This document shows, piece by piece, positions 44,633-53,525 of a DNA stretch of 64,000 bases. The stretch comes from Phosphoribacter sp964647395. GTDB taxonomy: Bacteria > Actinomycetota > Actinomycetes > Actinomycetales > Dermatophilaceae. The position numbers were made by a program, and so were the translations under genes. The DNA is taken from contig CAZYHR010000003.1 in the NCBI GenBank assembly GCA_964647395.1, positions 9,334 to 73,333 of the forward strand, read 5' to 3'. Every line of letters starts with the position of its first letter. Position 1 is the first letter of the stretch. The notes below the pieces were generated by a model. The model worked only from the letters and a program-made list of their open reading frames with translations, was not told where the DNA came from and did no database searches.

Positions 44633-45926
44633 CGGAGACCTCCAGTTCGGCGTGCGCGACGACCCGGCGCTGCTCGTCGGTCAGCTCGCGCGAGTCGAGC
44701 CACCCGTCCGGCAGCACGACCCGCTTCGGGGTGCCGGCTCGGCCCCGCGGCCCCTCGGCGTCGGCCCCCGGCCAGGGGGCATCGTGGTCGAGCCGCGCCA
44801 GCAGCCGGTCCAGCCCGGCCAGCGAGTCCACCAGCGCGAGGTCCTGGCGCATCGCCGCGCCGGCCGGGAATCCCTTGAGGTACCAGGCGATGTGCTTGCG
44901 GATGTCGCGGCACCCGCGGCTCTGGTCGCCGTAGAAGTCCACCAGGTATGCCGCGTGCCGCCGCAGCGTCGCGGCCACCTCCCCCAGCCCGGGCCGGACC
45001 CGCTGCGGCGAGCCGGCGAAGGCCGCGGCGAGATCCGCGAAGAGCCACGGTCGCCCGAGGCACCCGCGTCCCACCACCACCCCGTCGCAGCCCGTCTGCG
45101 CGACCAGGCGCACGGCGTCCTCGGCCGACCAGATGTCGCCGTTGCCCAGCACGGGGATGCTGGTGACCACCTGCTTGAGCGTCGCGATCGCCGACCAGTC
45201 GGCCTGGCCCGAGTAGTGCTGGGCCGCGGTGCGCGCGTGCAGCGCGATCGCCGCTGCCCCCTCCTGCTCCGCGGCCAGGCCGGCTTCGAGATACGTCAGG
45301 TGGCCGTCGTCGATGCCCTTGCGCATCTTCACGGTGACCGGCACGTCCCGGCGCGCGCCCTCCTGGACGACCGCGGCGACGATGGAGCGGAACAGGTCAC
45401 GCTTCCAGGGCAGCGCCGACCCGCCGCCCTTGCGGGTCACCTTGGGGACCGGGCAGCCGAAGTTGAGGTCGATGTGATCGGCCCGGTCCTCGGCGACCAG
45501 GAGCCGGGCGGCTGCGCGCGCCGTGACCGGGTCGACCGAATAGAGCTGCACGGAGCGCGGGTGTTCGTCGGGGTCGTGCTCGAGCAGCCGCATCGTCTCG
45601 GGGTTGCGCTCGAGCACGGCGCGGCCGGTGATCATCTCCGAGACGTACAGGCACCCAGCGGCCCCCGGAGCCCCCTCGACCGCCTGCTCGCGGCACAGCC
45701 GCCGGAACGCCCGGTTGGTGATGCCGGCCATGGGCGCGAGCACGACCGGGGTGCCGATGGCGTGTCGCCCGATCCGCAGCGGGCCGGGCGCGGCCGGCGC
45801 GGTCGGGGCCGGGGCCGCCGGGGACGGGGCGGCCGGGGACAGGGCGGCCGGGGACGGGGCGGCCGGCGACAGGTCTGCCGGGGACAGGGCGGCCGGGGAC
45901 GGGGCGGCCGGGGACAGGGTGGTCAT
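44625..45926 (-). CDS. dusB: tRNA-dihydrouridine synthase (DusB type)
   Basis: 433 residues. An FMN enzyme that reduces specific uridines in tRNA. Motifs are VVLAPMAGITNRAFR, YVSEMITGRAV, HIDLNFGCPVPKVTRKGGGSAL (catalytic Cys), VTVKMRKGID, ALHARTAAQHYSGQADW and VLGNGDIWSAEDA. The first 45 residues are an unusual low-complexity tail of five-residue SPAA[P/L] repeats coded by a 15-bp repeat, absent from typical Dus proteins. ATG 45926 is the first plausible start; the frame extends further upstream through a 14-bp tandem repeat but that part looks noncoding. Downstream overlaps the YdeI-dgt gene. Confidence 0.9.
   Translation of the reverse strand: MTTLSPAAPSPAALSPADLSPAAPSPAALSPAAPSPAAPAPTAPAAPGPLRIGRHAIGTPVVLAPMAGITNRAFRRLCREQAVEGAPGAAGCLYVSEMITGRAVLERNPETMRLLEHDPDEHPRSVQLYSVDPVTARAAARLLVAEDRADHIDLNFGCPVPKVTRKGGGSALPWKRDLFRSIVAAVVQEGARRDVPVTVKMRKGIDDGHLTYLEAGLAAEQEGAAAIALHARTAAQHYSGQADWSAIATLKQVVTSIPVLGNGDIWSAEDAVRLVAQTGCDGVVVGRGCLGRPWLFADLAAAFAGSPQRVRPGLGEVAATLRRHAAYLVDFYGDQSRGCRDIRKHIAWYLKGFPAGAAMRQDLALVDSLAGLDRLLARLDHDAPWPGADAEGPRGRAGTPKRVVLPDGWLDSRELTDEQRRVVAHAELEVSGG
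45812..45920. repeat. 15-bp tandem repeat coding the Dus N-terminal tail
   Basis: About seven copies of a 15-bp unit (GCGGCCGGGGACRGG on the plus strand) code SPAA[P/L] on the minus strand. The unit length is a multiple of 3, so copy changes keep the frame. Confidence 0.8.
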
Positions 45927-46211
45927 GATCGGTGCATTGTCCCACCCGGCGGCGGCCCGGCCCGCGGCGCGGCCGGCGCCGGTGGCCGAGACTCGGTGAC
46001 CGCAACTCGGTGACCGCAACTCGGTGACCGCAACTCGGTGACCGCAACTCGGTGACCGCAACTCGGTGGCCGGGACGCCGGCGAGCACCACCCTCCGCTC
46101 GGCCGGCCCGGCATCGGTCGTTCGACCGTTCCCGGGTGGCCGGGGCCCGCCCTATGCTCGGGGGGCCGGTCGGGGGCCACAGCACGGCAGACCCCGAACA
46201 GAGGACGACCT
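45927..46211. other. Divergent intergenic region dus/DUF2505
   Basis: No gene is supported. It contains a 14-bp tandem repeat at 45991-46074 and a TATGCT box near 46152 that might be a -10 for the plus-strand gene. Several frames stay open only because the composition is GC-rich. Confidence 0.5.
45991..46074. repeat. 14-bp tandem repeat, five perfect copies plus one degenerate
   Basis: The unit ACTCGGTGACCGCA repeats without spacers at 45991, 46005, 46019, 46033 and 46047; the sixth unit at 46061 diverges at its end. It lies 65-148 bp upstream of the dus start. The length is not a multiple of 3, consistent with noncoding DNA. Confidence 0.92.
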
Positions 46212-46739
46212 GTGAACGTCGACGTGCGGTTCGACGACTACGCGGCCACGCCCGCCGACCTGTTGCGGGTCCTCACCGACGTCGGCTTCCTGCACGACTA
46301 CGTGCGCGCCCTCGGCGCCGAGGTCAGCTCGCTGACCGTCGGCCGGGACGGACAGGACCACCGGTTCACCGACCTCACCGTGCAGACCTCGACCCGCCGG
46401 ATCCCTGCCCTGTTCCGGCCACTGGTCGGCGACGTCCTGGTGCTGCGCGACCGGCGCACCTGGCGGCATACGGGTTATGGGTATGCCGGCGACGTCCAGA
46501 TCACGACGATCGCCAACGGCCGCCGCGCGCAGGTGCGGGCCGAACTGCGGCTCAGCCCCCGAGGACGCGGGCACACCTCGGTCGGCTGCGCCGCCGACGT
46601 CGACGTCGAGGCCCCCGGGGTGGTCGCCGACCTGGCGCGCGGAGCCATCGCCTATCTCGCCGCCGAGTGTCTCAACGACCAGGACGGCGTGCTGCGCACC
46701 TGGCTGCAGACCGACGCCCGGGCGCTGCAACGCTGCTGA
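46212..46739 (+). CDS. DUF2505-like conserved protein
   Basis: 175 residues, GTG start after AGAGGA. Begins MNVDVRFDDYAATPADLLRVLTD and contains DLTVQTSTRRIPALFRPLVGD, a layout I recognise as the DUF2505 family, which looks like the SRPBCC/START lipid-binding-like fold. No catalytic residues are evident. The function is unknown; the fold suggests binding of a hydrophobic ligand. A paired GGCATACGG and GGTATGCCGG stands in the middle of the gene (46465-46489). It is divergent from dus. Confidence 0.7.
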   Translation: MNVDVRFDDYAATPADLLRVLTDVGFLHDYVRALGAEVSSLTVGRDGQDHRFTDLTVQTSTRRIPALFRPLVGDVLVLRDRRTWRHTGYGYAGDVQITTIANGRRAQVRAELRLSPRGRGHTSVGCAADVDVEAPGVVADLARGAIAYLAAECLNDQDGVLRTWLQTDARALQRC

Positions 46740-46844
46740 GCGGGCCGCGCCGGGCGGGCGCTGCAGCCCGCCCAGGGCGGGCGGGCGCGGTTGACCGGCG
46801 CCGAGCGCGAGACCGCCTCGACACGGGGACCATAGGCCCGGGAT

Positions 46845-46859
46845 CGGGAGTCACTCCCG
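46845..46859. promoter_or_regulatory. 15-bp palindrome, candidate operator of the molybdoenzyme operon
   Basis: CGGGAGT-C-ACTCCCG is a perfect inverted repeat immediately upstream of a TAGGTT box (46862-46867) that can serve as -10. Its position in the -35 region fits repressor or activator control; the regulator is not known. Confidence 0.5.
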
Positions 46860-46874
46860 GCTAGGTTCGGGTCA

Positions 46875-46896
46875 GCCGCCCGATGTGCCGGGCGGC
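46875..46896. promoter_or_regulatory. 5'-leader hairpin of the molybdoenzyme operon
   Basis: An 8-bp perfect stem GCCGCCCG/CGGGCGGC with loop ATGTGC, followed by a pyrimidine-rich stretch and the AGGAGG site before ATG 46926. It could stabilise the mRNA or act as an attenuator. Confidence 0.45.
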
Positions 46897-46925
46897 CTCT
46901 CCTGCTCCCCGTCCCAGGAGGCACG

Positions 46926-49421
46926 ATGCCGCGCGTCCCGCTGACCTCGACCCGCCGGTCGTTCCTGGCCTGGAGCGCCGCCGCGGGCGGCACTGCCGCC
47001 CTGACCGCCAGCGCGACGGCGCAGGCGCGCACCGGGTCGGCCGGCCAGGTGGCGGTCCCCCAGGTCGAGGGTGCCGCAGACGCGGAACGCACCGTCTGGT
47101 CCGCGTGCGTGGTCAACTGCGGGTCGCGCTGTCCGCTGCGACTGCAGGTCAAGCAGGGCCGGGTCATCCGGATCCTGCCGGACAACACCGGCGACGACGG
47201 GCTGCTCACCCGGCAGATCCGGGCCTGCCCGCGCGGGCGCAACATGCGCGAGCGCATCTACAACCCGGACCGCATCAAGCGCCCGCTCAAGCGGGTGGGA
47301 CGCCGCGGGGAGGGCAACTGGCAGGAGATCAGCTGGGACGAGGCATTCGACCTGTTCGCCGACCGGCTCAAGCACACCATCGCCACCTACGGCAACGAGG
47401 CGATCTTCAAGAACTACGGGTCGGGGGTGTGGAACGCCCACCTCGGCACGTCGGGCGGCTGGGCCCGGCTGTTCAACCTCGTCGGCGGCTACCTCGGCTA
47501 CTACGGCAACTACAGCTACGCCCAGATCGCCACCTGCACGAGGTTCACCTACGGCGCGCCCGACGAGCAGATGTCCAACAGCTTCGAGGACGCCGCCACC
47601 AACTCCCGGCTGCTCGTGCTGTGGGGGAACAACCCCCAGGAGACCCGCATGTCGGGCGGCGGCAACACCTTCACGTCGCTCTACGCCCACGCCAAGGGGC
47701 TGCGGATCATCGTCGTCGACCCGCGCTACACCGACTCGGCGTCGCTGCTGGCCGACCAGTGGATCGCCCCCCGCCCCGGCACCGACGCCGCCCTGGTCGC
47801 CGGTATGGTCCACGTCATGATCTCCGAGGGCCTGCACGACCAGGCCTTCCTGGACACCTACTGCTCCGGCTTCGACGAGCAGCACATGCCCCCCGGTATC
47901 CCGCCCGGCCACTCCTACCGCAGCTACCTCCTCGGCGAGGGTCCGGACCGCACCGCCAAGACCCCGGCCTGGGCGTCGGCCATCACCGGGGTGCCCGAGC
48001 ACACGATCATCCAGTTCGCCCGGGACGTGGCCACCACGAAACCGGTGAACATCACCCAGGGGTGGGGACCGCAGCGGCACGCCAACGGCGAGAACCAGGC
48101 GCGCGCCATCTACACCCTGGCCGCCGTCACCGGCAACGTCGGCATCCCCGGCGGCGGCACCGGCGGGCGCGAGGGCTACTACTGGCCGGTGACCAAGTGG
48201 TTCCCCGACCTGGACAACCCGGTCAAGGCCTCGATCTCGTGCTACGGCTGGACCGACGCGATCGTGCGCGGTCCCGAGATGACCGCGACTGCCGACGGCG
48301 TGCGGGGCGTGGACCGGCTGCCGGTGGGCATCAAGTTCATGCTCAGCTACGGCGGCAACATGCTGGCCAGCCAGCACGGCGACCTCAACCGGACCCGCGA
48401 GATCCTCGTCGACGACAGCCTGTGCGAGTTCATCTGCGTCGTGGACAACCAGATGAGCCCCTCCGCGTGGCTGGCGGACCTCGTCCTGCCCGACACCACC
48501 ACCGCCGAGCGCTGGGACCTGGTGCCCAGCGAATACACCGGGGACATGGCCTACCTCATCATGGCCGAGAAGGCCGTCGACCCGCTCTTCGACTCCAAGC
48601 CGGCCTACGAGATGTGCGTGGAGATCGCCAAGCGGATGGGGGTGGAGCGGGAGTTCACCGAGGGCCGCGACCTGGAGGGCTGGGCCCGGTGGATGCAGGA
48701 GCAGACGGTCCGGGAGCACCCGAGCTTCCCGACCTTCGACGAACTGAAGGACAAGGGGGTGCACCGCTACACCAACCCCGAGGGGCTGACCGTGGCGCTG
48801 GCCGACTTCCGCAAGGACCCGGTCGCCAACAAGCTCGACACCCCCTCGGGCAAGATCGAGATCTTCTCGCTGGAGCTGTGGGAGATGGCGCAGAGCTGGA
48901 CCTTCGCCAACCCGGTCGCCGGAGACCTCATCACCGCCCTGCCCGAGCACGTCGACACCTGGGAGGGCGCCCAGCAGGCCCGCCGCAACAGCCGCTACCC
49001 GCTGCAGGTCATCAGCCACCACTTCAAGGGCCGCACCCACTCGACCTACGGCAACCTGCCCAAGAACCGCGAGGCCCACCCGCAGAAGGCGTGGATGAAC
49101 CCCATCGACGCGCAGGCGCGCGGCATCGCCAACGACGACCGGGTCCTGGTCTACAACGACCGCGGCAAGATCACCGTCCCGGTCATGGTCACGCCGCGGA
49201 TCATGCCCGGGGTCGTGTCGGTGCCCCAGGGCGCCTGGCCCGAGGTGGACACCGACGGCATCGACCACGGCGGCACGGCCAACCGCTTGACCTCGCTGCA
49301 CCCGACGCCGATCGCCAAGGGCAACGCCCAGCACACCGTGCTCGCCGAGGTCGAGAAGTACACCGCGCCCGGTCCGGCGCGCGGCGGTGACCCCGTCACC
49401 CGGCAGGGCCGGGGTGCCTGA
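46926..49421 (+). CDS. dmsA: DmsA-like molybdopterin oxidoreductase, catalytic subunit 1
   Basis: 831 residues, periplasm-facing Mo-bisMGD reductase of the DMSO reductase family. A Tat signal (TRRSFLAWSAAAGG) precedes the Fe-S motif CVVNCGSRC plus RACPRGR. YGNYSYAQ corresponds to the GDYSSAQ region of E. coli DmsA, whose Ser ligates molybdenum. GNNPQETRMSGGG, ITQGWGPQRHANGE and SHHFKGRTHSTYGN are family segments. DMSO, TMAO or another S/N-oxide is a likely terminal electron acceptor, unproven. AGGAGG stands before the ATG. It heads an operon with a second paralogue, DmsB, DmsC, chaperone and ferredoxin. Confidence 0.9.
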   Translation: MPRVPLTSTRRSFLAWSAAAGGTAALTASATAQARTGSAGQVAVPQVEGAADAERTVWSACVVNCGSRCPLRLQVKQGRVIRILPDNTGDDGLLTRQIRACPRGRNMRERIYNPDRIKRPLKRVGRRGEGNWQEISWDEAFDLFADRLKHTIATYGNEAIFKNYGSGVWNAHLGTSGGWARLFNLVGGYLGYYGNYSYAQIATCTRFTYGAPDEQMSNSFEDAATNSRLLVLWGNNPQETRMSGGGNTFTSLYAHAKGLRIIVVDPRYTDSASLLADQWIAPRPGTDAALVAGMVHVMISEGLHDQAFLDTYCSGFDEQHMPPGIPPGHSYRSYLLGEGPDRTAKTPAWASAITGVPEHTIIQFARDVATTKPVNITQGWGPQRHANGENQARAIYTLAAVTGNVGIPGGGTGGREGYYWPVTKWFPDLDNPVKASISCYGWTDAIVRGPEMTATADGVRGVDRLPVGIKFMLSYGGNMLASQHGDLNRTREILVDDSLCEFICVVDNQMSPSAWLADLVLPDTTTAERWDLVPSEYTGDMAYLIMAEKAVDPLFDSKPAYEMCVEIAKRMGVEREFTEGRDLEGWARWMQEQTVREHPSFPTFDELKDKGVHRYTNPEGLTVALADFRKDPVANKLDTPSGKIEIFSLELWEMAQSWTFANPVAGDLITALPEHVDTWEGAQQARRNSRYPLQVISHHFKGRTHSTYGNLPKNREAHPQKAWMNPIDAQARGIANDDRVLVYNDRGKITVPVMVTPRIMPGVVSVPQGAWPEVDTDGIDHGGTANRLTSLHPTPIAKGNAQHTVLAEVEKYTAPGPARGGDPVTRQGRGA

Positions 49422-49539
49422 GCCGGGCCCGCCGGCGCGCGACCCAGTGACACCGGAGGGCAGCACGACGACCGGACCGACCCGACAGCAGCGGTCCGAC
49501 CCGATGACCAGACACAACGACAGACGGGGAGATGGTGAG

Positions 49540-51969
49540 ATGTCAGAACCGACGACGCGGGGACTGTCCCGACGATCGCTGCTCGCCTGGGGATCGGCAG
49601 CCGGAGGCACGGCGGCGCTGCTCGGTTGCTCCGGACCGACTCGGGGCACGACCGGCATCGACGCGGCGACCGCGCCGAGCTCGGCCAGCCGGCCGGACAA
49701 GACCGTGTGGAACGCGTGCCTGGCCAACTGCCAGAGCCGCTGCCCGCTGCGTCTGGAGGTGACCGGCGGCCGGGTGACCCGCGTGCTCACCGACAACACG
49801 GGCAGCGACCAGCTCGGCGACCAGCAGCTGCGCGCCTGTGTCCGGGGGCGCACGGTGCGCCAGCGCATCTACAGCCCGGAGCGGCTCAAGGTGCCGATGC
49901 GGCGCAAGCGGGGCGCCGACCGTGGCCTGGGTGAGTTCGAGGAGATCAGCTGGGAGGAGGCGTTCGACGAGATCGCCGCGCAGCTCAAGCGGGTCAAGCA
50001 GACCTACGGCAACGAGGCGATCTGGTATCACTACGGATCCGGGTCGACCGGCGGCAACATCACCAAGCGAGGCACCTGGCCACGGCTGCTCAACACCTAC
50101 GGCGGCTACCTGGGACAGTACGGCGACTACTCGACCGCGCAGATCACCGCGGCCACCCTGTTCCACTACGGGGGGTGGGCTAGCTCCAACTCGCTGGCCG
50201 ACGCGCGCCACTCCAAACTGCAGGTGATGTTCGGCAACAACCCGCTGGAGACCCGGATGGGCGGTGGCGGCGAACTCTTCGTCACCCAGACGACCAAGCG
50301 CGAGTCCAAGGTGCGCACCATCGTCATCGACCCGCGCTACTCCGACACCGCGCTCGACGTCGGCGACGAGTGGGTGCCGCTGCGCCCGGGCACCGACGCC
50401 GCCCTGGTCTCGGCGATGGCCTACGTCATCATCAGCGAGAAACTGCACGACCAGGCCTTCCTGGACACCTACTGCGTCGGCTTCGACGACGCGCACCTGC
50501 CCGAGGGGATCCCGGCGGGCAGCAGCTACGCGGCATACATCCTGGGCCAAGGGCCCGACGGCACCCCCAAGACACCCGAGTGGGCGNNNNNNNNNNTGCC
50601 CGCGGCGACCATCACGCGGCTGGCCCGCGAGATCGGCACCGCCAAACCGTGCGCGATCACCCAGGGTTGGGGACCGCAGCGGCACGGCAACGGCGAGGCC
50701 ACGTCGCGGGCGATCTTCGCGCTGGCCAACATCACCGGCAACGTCGGCATCACCGGTGGCGGCAACGGCGCCCGGGAGGGCAACTACAGCATCCCGGTCA
50801 AGGCCTTCCCGCTCAAGGACAACCCGGTCAAGACGCAGATCAGCTGCTTCAACTGGATCGACGCGATCGACCACGGCCCGGAGATGACCGACGTCAAGGA
50901 CGGCGTGCGCGGCAAGGCCAAGCTCGACGTCGGCATCAAGCTCATGGTCGTCAACGCCTCCAACACGATCATCAACCAGCACAACGACATCCACGTGACG
51001 CAGAAGGTCATGAAGGACACGACGAAGTGCGAGTTCATCGTCGTCATCGACCACCAACTCACCGCGACCGCCCTGTGGGCCGACATCCTGCTCCCCTCGA
51101 CGACCAACTTCGAGGAGGAGGACATCGTGCCCGGCATGTCGGCCGGCGAGATGGGCTACGTCATCTGGGGCGAGAAGGCCGTCGACCCGCTGTTCAGCAC
51201 CAAGACCGGCTACGAGATGTGCACCGAGATCGCCCGCCGGCTCGGCATCGAGCAGGAGTTCACCGAGGGCCGCACCCAGGAGGAATGGCGCACCTGGCTC
51301 ATCGACGAGACCCGCAAGGCCGTGCCGGAACTGCCCAGCGAGCAGATGCTGCACAGCCTGGGGGTGTGGCGTAAACCCAACCCCCGGGGGTACCTGGTCG
51401 GACTGGCCGAATTCCGCCAGGACCCGGTCGCCAACCCGCTCAAGACCGAGAGCGGCAAGATCGAGATCTTCTCCAGGAAGCTGTGGGAGATGTCCCAGAC
51501 CTGGCAGTTCCCGCACGGCGCGGCGGGCGACCGGCTCACCGCGGTGCCCGAGTACACCCCCACCTGGGAGGGTGCCGAGGAGGCCCGCACCAACGCCACC
51601 TACCCGCTGCAGATGATCAGCCACCACTTCAAGGGCCGCACCCACTCCAGCTACGCCAACCTCTCCTGGCTCAACGAGGCGCACGAGCAGATCGTGTGGA
51701 TCAACCCCGCCGACGCACAGCGTCGCGGCATCGCCAACGACGACACCGTCGAGGTCTTCAACGGTCGCGGCACGATCCGCACCAAGGCCCGGGTCACCCC
51801 GCGGATCGCCCCGGGGGTGTGCTCGGTGCCGCAGGGGGCCTGGTATCGGCCGGACAAGGACGGCGTCGACGTCGGCGGCTGCGTCAACACCCTGACCAAG
51901 TACCACCCCTCGCCGCTGGCGAAGGGCAACCCCGGGCACACGGCCCTCGTCGACATCCGAAAGGTGTGA
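49540..51969 (+). CDS. dmsA: DmsA-like molybdopterin oxidoreductase, catalytic subunit 2
   Basis: 809 residues, paralogous to the preceding enzyme over its whole length (CLANCQSRC, RACVRGR, YGDYSTAQ, GNNPLETRMGGGG, ITQGWGPQRHGNGE, SHHFKGRTHSSYAN). The Mo-ligand Ser is kept in GDYSTAQ. The Tat signal SRRSLLAWGSAAGG ends in LLGC, so unlike subunit 1 it may be a lipoprotein or be cleaved differently. ATG 49540 with GGGGAG upstream is chosen; the frame is open back to 49387, overlapping gene 1, but that part lacks protein character. A 10-N gap (50587-50596) is in frame. It shares one DmsB/DmsC pair with subunit 1. Confidence 0.9.
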   Translation: MSEPTTRGLSRRSLLAWGSAAGGTAALLGCSGPTRGTTGIDAATAPSSASRPDKTVWNACLANCQSRCPLRLEVTGGRVTRVLTDNTGSDQLGDQQLRACVRGRTVRQRIYSPERLKVPMRRKRGADRGLGEFEEISWEEAFDEIAAQLKRVKQTYGNEAIWYHYGSGSTGGNITKRGTWPRLLNTYGGYLGQYGDYSTAQITAATLFHYGGWASSNSLADARHSKLQVMFGNNPLETRMGGGGELFVTQTTKRESKVRTIVIDPRYSDTALDVGDEWVPLRPGTDAALVSAMAYVIISEKLHDQAFLDTYCVGFDDAHLPEGIPAGSSYAAYILGQGPDGTPKTPEWAXXXXPAATITRLAREIGTAKPCAITQGWGPQRHGNGEATSRAIFALANITGNVGITGGGNGAREGNYSIPVKAFPLKDNPVKTQISCFNWIDAIDHGPEMTDVKDGVRGKAKLDVGIKLMVVNASNTIINQHNDIHVTQKVMKDTTKCEFIVVIDHQLTATALWADILLPSTTNFEEEDIVPGMSAGEMGYVIWGEKAVDPLFSTKTGYEMCTEIARRLGIEQEFTEGRTQEEWRTWLIDETRKAVPELPSEQMLHSLGVWRKPNPRGYLVGLAEFRQDPVANPLKTESGKIEIFSRKLWEMSQTWQFPHGAAGDRLTAVPEYTPTWEGAEEARTNATYPLQMISHHFKGRTHSSYANLSWLNEAHEQIVWINPADAQRRGIANDDTVEVFNGRGTIRTKARVTPRIAPGVCSVPQGAWYRPDKDGVDVGGCVNTLTKYHPSPLAKGNPGHTALVDIRKV
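50587..50596. other. Assembly gap (10 N) in the second dmsA-like gene
   Basis: Ten undetermined bases; the frame is preserved on both sides. The hidden residues correspond to the ASAIT segment of the first paralogue. Confidence 0.98.
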
Positions 51970-51975
51970 TGACAG

Positions 51976-52584
51976 ATGCTCGGCTTCCTCTTCGACCAGA
52001 CCAAGTGCAACGGGTGCAAGGCCTGCCAGATCGCGTGCAAGGACAAGCACGATCTGCCGATCGGGGTCAACTGGCGCCGGGTCGCGGAATACACCGGCGG
52101 CACCTGGCAGACCTCGGGGCAGACCTTCACCGCCAACGTGTTCTCCTACTACACGTCGATGGCCTGCAACCACTGCGAGGACCCGGTCTGCATGAAGGTG
52201 TGTCCGACGACGGCGATGAGCCAGCGCTCGGACGGCACGGTCTACGTCGACACCGACAAGTGCGTCGGGTGTCGCTACTGCGAGTGGGCCTGCCCCTATT
52301 CGGCGCCGCAGTTCAACGCCGCGACCAGGCACATGAGCAAGTGCGACCTGTGCGCCGACTACCGGGCCCAGGGCCAGGAGCCGGCGTGCGTGGCGGCCTG
52401 TCCGTCGCGGGCCCTCAGCTGGGGTGACATCGACGAACTGCGCGCCGAGCACGGCAACGAGGCCGCCATCGAGCCGCTGCCCGACCCGTCGATCACCAAA
52501 CCCAACCTCGTCGTCATCCCCCACCCCGACGCCCAGCGGACCGGCCAGGGCACGGGGCACATCGCCAACCCGCAGGAGATCTGA
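51976..52584 (+). CDS. dmsB: DmsB-like four-cluster ferredoxin subunit
   Basis: 202 residues carrying electrons from the membrane anchor to the molybdoenzyme. Four 4Fe-4S motifs are visible: CNGCKACQIACKD, CNHCEDPVCMKVCP, CVGCRYCEWACP and CDLC...CVAACP. It begins FLFDQTKCNGC directly after the start with no signal peptide, as expected if it is co-exported with the Tat-bearing catalytic subunit. ATG 51976 is 6 nt after the previous stop. The only B subunit for two A subunits. Confidence 0.95.
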   Translation: MLGFLFDQTKCNGCKACQIACKDKHDLPIGVNWRRVAEYTGGTWQTSGQTFTANVFSYYTSMACNHCEDPVCMKVCPTTAMSQRSDGTVYVDTDKCVGCRYCEWACPYSAPQFNAATRHMSKCDLCADYRAQGQEPACVAACPSRALSWGDIDELRAEHGNEAAIEPLPDPSITKPNLVVIPHPDAQRTGQGTGHIANPQEI

Positions 52585-52586
52585 GC

Positions 52587-53525
52587 ATGAACGTCGACGA
52601 GCTCCCCATGATCCTGTTCACCGTGTTCGCGCAGATGTCCGTCGGCGCGTTCATCGTCCTGGGCGCGATCCACGTCGTCGCGCTGCTGTCCGGCTACAAC
52701 AACGAGGAGATCGACGCCATCAGCGACCCCGCGGTCTATGCCATCGGGGTGACCCTGGTGCTCGGGCTGACCGCCTCGATCTTCCACATGCACGACATGC
52801 TCAACGTCCTCAACGTCTTCCGGCACCTGGACAGCTCCTGGCTGAGCCGGGAGGTGCTGTTCGGGGTGCTCTTCGCCGGTGCGGGCTTCGTCTTCGCCGC
52901 CTGCCAGTGGTTCAAGTGGGGCACCCCGGCGCTGCGCTCCGCGCTGGCCGTCGTCACCGCGCTGCTCGGCGTCGGCCTGGTCTGGTCGATGTCGATGATC
53001 TACTACAGCCTGGTGACGGTGCCGGCCTGGAACACCTGGAACACTCCGGCACGCTTCTTCATCACGGCGCTGCTGCTCGGTGGGCTCGCGGTCGGCACGG
53101 CGTTCATGACCCAGGTCATGCTGCGCCGCCGGGCCAAGCCCGCGGGGGACGACACGGTGAGCGAGTCCCCTCGGGTGCGCAAGCTCATCCTCGGCTCGCT
53201 GACCGGCATCGCCGTCCTGGAGGTCCTGCTGGTCGGGCTGGTGTTCGTCATCACCCCGATGCACGTCGCCAGCCTGGCCAACCAGGGCGGCGTGGGTCAG
53301 GAGAGCCTGGCAGCCCTGAGCGGGGCGGCCTACGTGGTCCGGCTCATCCTGGTGTTCGTCGGCGGCGCCCTGCTCGCGCTGTTCCTGTTCCGGCTCGCCG
53401 CCCGCGAGAGCACCGCGCCGAAACCGTTGGCGGCCCTGGTCACCAGCGCGTTCGTCTGCGTCCTGGTGGCCGAGGTCATGGGTCGGGCCGCCTTCTACGA
53501 GTCGATGACCCGGATCGGGATGTGA
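52587..53525 (+). CDS. dmsC: DmsC-like membrane anchor subunit
   Basis: 312 residues with eight or so hydrophobic segments (MILFTVFAQMSVGAFIVLGA, VTLVLGLTASIFHM, LFGVLFAGAGFVFAA, AVVTALLGVGLVWSM, ILGSLTGIAVLEVLLVGLV and VVRLILVFVGGALLALFLF among them). In DmsABC this subunit oxidises menaquinol and delivers electrons to DmsB. FHMHDMLNVLN carries the His residues typical of this family near the quinone site. Its start is 2 nt after the dmsB stop and its stop overlaps the chaperone GTG (GTGA). Confidence 0.88.
   Translation: MNVDELPMILFTVFAQMSVGAFIVLGAIHVVALLSGYNNEEIDAISDPAVYAIGVTLVLGLTASIFHMHDMLNVLNVFRHLDSSWLSREVLFGVLFAGAGFVFAACQWFKWGTPALRSALAVVTALLGVGLVWSMSMIYYSLVTVPAWNTWNTPARFFITALLLGGLAVGTAFMTQVMLRRRAKPAGDDTVSESPRVRKLILGSLTGIAVLEVLLVGLVFVITPMHVASLANQGGVGQESLAALSGAAYVVRLILVFVGGALLALFLFRLAARESTAPKPLAALVTSAFVCVLVAEVMGRAAFYESMTRIGM

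Noticed and set aside
45991..46074. CRISPR array
   Set aside because: The units are 14 bp, directly adjoining and without unique spacers; no cas genes are present in the window.
49387..49539. Extended start of the second DmsA-like protein
   Set aside because: It overlaps the end of the first gene and lacks protein character; ATG 49540 has a ribosome-binding site and places the Tat motif normally.
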